From Flavilitoribacter nigricans DSM 23189 = NBRC 102662 (lineage in GTDB: Bacteria; Bacteroidota; Bacteroidia; Chitinophagales; Saprospiraceae), in assembly GCF_002646595.1 (NCBI RefSeq), contig NZ_PDUD01000063.1, positions 1-46,042 of the forward strand: a DNA stretch of 46,042 bases, written 5' to 3'. Shown piece after piece: positions 44,703-46,042 of this stretch. The notes below the pieces were generated by a model. That model saw only the letters and a program-made list of their open reading frames with translations. It was not told the DNA's origin and did no database searches. The position numbers and the translations under genes are program-made. Each line of letters begins with the position of its first letter. Position 1 is the stretch's first letter.

Positions 44703-46042
44703 TTACTCAACAACCATGGATCTGGTTGCAGTAAAGTCATCAGTGGTCAGCGTGTAGAACAACACACCGGCAGGCAGATCCTTACGCTCAAGCGTCAGAA
44801 CGTTTTTGCCTTGTACGCCGGAAGTACGCAGTACCTGTACCAGTTTGCCCGCAGCATCCGTGATCGTGAAGGTCACATCAGCAGCTTCCGGCAGACTGTA
44901 GTTGATCGTAGTCTGCGTACGGAATGGGTTGGGAGCGTTCTGACCCAGCTCGAAGCCGGCAGATACTACCTCACCGTTGCCGAAGTCGATCGCCAGATCC
45001 ATCAGCTCGTCGTTGCTTCCGTATGCCTCAGCAACCGTTACGCGGCTGTTGATGCTCAATACGTTGCTCAACTCAGCTTCCGTTCTTGCGCGAACTACCA
45101 GGGTGAACAGTACTTCGTTGTTTTCAGCTTTGCCGTCCCAGCTGGTGGTGATCATACCTTCACCTACCAGGTGCATGCCGAAGTTATTAGCCGTGGCCGC
45201 ACCGTATTCCAGGTCTACCAGCTCTACTTTGCTGTTGTCGAAGGTCAGCGTACCCTGGAAGCCTTGCAGCTTAGCCAGTTCAGCAGCCGTCACTTCTACG
45301 CGGTATTCGTTTCCGGCTTGCATCGATACGTTCTCAGCGTTCAGTGCGAATACACCCTGCTTGGAACGAGTCTCAACCATCAGTGCGTTAGCTTTCGCAT
45401 CCAGGCTCATGTCACCCACTTTGATCGCTACGAAATCTGCATCCTGGATCGCTCCGGCCAGATCGTTGATGTTGATCACTTCGGGGAACTCATCCGCCCA
45501 TGGGTTCAACGCATTGGAGAACACATAGCTTGCATCCACAAAGCGCCAGCTCGTGTTGTTGGTAAACTTGTTATCGATGTTCAGGATCAGACGACGCAGG
45601 GAGATGGCATCCAGTGCGGTTACCCGTCCGTCGTTGTTCACGTCAGCAGCCAGTACTTTGTATGGCGTATCCAGGGTCTGAAGTCCCAGGATGTGCTTGC
45701 TCATCAGTACCAGATCGAAAGTAGATACACCGTTCAGCGGATTCGCATCCAGCTGAGGCGTGATGGTGTAGTCAAATCCTTCGTCCAGTGCGCTGAAGAT
45801 GTAGTGTCCATCGTTACCCGTGGTCATGCTCGCGAAGGAGTTGCCACTCATATCGATGCGTACTCCGGCTACTGTAGCCAGTTCTTCCGTGGTTACCACA
45901 CCGGCGATGGCGCCGCTGCCGCTGTCACACTGTACCATGTTGTCCTGTACCAGGATGTAAGTCTCACAGAAGTCTCCGTTGCCAAGACCGTCCCATGCCC
46001 AGATCTCAACCAGCAGGCTGGCGTCATCATCACAAGTCAGGG
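44703..46042 (-). CDS. Giant surface protein D, 3' part (5' end beyond window)
   Basis: Only the last ~445 residues are in the window; the frame is open to the right edge, so no start codon is given. An internal ATG at 45938 is not a start, because the upstream codons (LTCDDDASLLVEIWAWDG, ETYILVQDN) match the stalk end of protein C. In order: stalk end, CNA-B-like domain (about 45900-45770), dockerin-like pair (about 45750-45580; DANPLNGVSTFD, then the canonical DVNNDGRVTALD), cohesin-like domain (about 45345-44985; VLFTLVVRARTEAELS), and type A CTD (about 44950-44706, NAPNPFRTQTTINYSLPEA to RSMVVE). It is the fourth member of the tandem paralog array. Confidence 0.88.
   Translation of the reverse strand, partial: LTCDDDASLLVEIWAWDGLGNGDFCETYILVQDNMVQCDSGSGAIAGVVTTEELATVAGVRIDMSGNSFASMTTGNDGHYIFSALDEGFDYTITPQLDANPLNGVSTFDLVLMSKHILGLQTLDTPYKVLAADVNNDGRVTALDAISLRRLILNIDNKFTNNTSWRFVDASYVFSNALNPWADEFPEVININDLAGAIQDADFVAIKVGDMSLDAKANALMVETRSKQGVFALNAENVSMQAGNEYRVEVTAAELAKLQGFQGTLTFDNSKVELVDLEYGAATANNFGMHLVGEGMITTSWDGKAENNEVLFTLVVRARTEAELSNVLSINSRVTVAEAYGSNDELMDLAIDFGNGEVVSAGFELGQNAPNPFRTQTTINYSLPEAADVTFTITDAAGKLVQVLRTSGVQGKNVLTLERKDLPAGVLFYTLTTDDFTATRSMVVE

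Noticed and set aside
45938-45938. The ATG at 45938 as the start of surface protein D.
   Set aside because: The frame stays open to the window edge and the upstream codons match the stalk of protein C, so the gene continues beyond the window.

Overview
The window looks like a chromosomal segment of a Bacteroidota bacterium, most likely in or near the Saprospiraceae/Lewinella group. The inference rests on several sequence features. Five very large secreted proteins end in type IX secretion (T9SS) sorting domains: four of type A and one of type B, the gliding-motility-associated kind. SprB-type and SBBP repeats are present. Several genes have TAnnTTTG-type -7 boxes, the promoter form known in Bacteroidota. 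Many small families are typical of this phylum (DUF2306, DUF2141, ThuA, DinB, Tat-signal Gfo/Idh/MocA oxidoreductase). No rRNA, tRNA, CRISPR array, transposase or phage gene was seen.

Left part (1-8.2 kb): a palindrome-rich repeat region, then a leftward series of genes. These are a Tat-exported Gfo/Idh/MocA oxidoreductase, an SDR oxidoreductase with an AraC-family regulator just upstream, and a DinB-like protein. A DinB-like gene / rsgA / lipoprotein operon follows, then a DUF2306 membrane protein and a membrane-anchored TlpA-type thioredoxin. Between the AraC gene and the SDR gene lie two 14-bp direct repeats 21 bp apart, next to a good -7 box. They look like an AraC-type operator.

Middle (8.5-27.8 kb): a 1355-residue surface protein (seven SBBP propeller blades, Ig-like part, four SprB repeats, type B CTD), a 206-bp nested inverted-repeat element and a GH78 alpha-L-rhamnosidase. 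Then come a secreted DsrE-like protein, a metallophosphoesterase, a YtcJ-like amidohydrolase divergent from an MFS transporter, and a ThuA-domain lipoprotein. The segment ends with a two-gene operon (membrane-anchored protein plus Tat-signal class V aminotransferase-fold enzyme), an IscA-type Fe-S protein, an HMG-CoA-lyase-like enzyme, a small membrane protein and a DUF2141 protein.

Right part (27.8-46 kb, the last gene cut by the edge): a tandem array of four giant paralogous surface proteins, all leftward. Each has the same C-terminal block in the same order: a small CNA-B/carboxypeptidase-regulatory-like beta domain, a dockerin-type-I-like repeat pair, a cohesin-like beta-sandwich, and a T9SS type A CTD. 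The three complete ones also carry a long Cys- and Asp-rich stalk built of shared modules. Dockerin-like and cohesin-like domains in one chain, repeated in four neighbouring paralogs, suggest a surface fibre or layer that could assemble from its own subunits. This is the most interesting candidate system in the window. The genes are separated by 550-780 bp gaps with candidate promoters, putative terminators and one large palindromic repeat cluster, so they are probably transcribed as separate long-leader units rather than as one operon.
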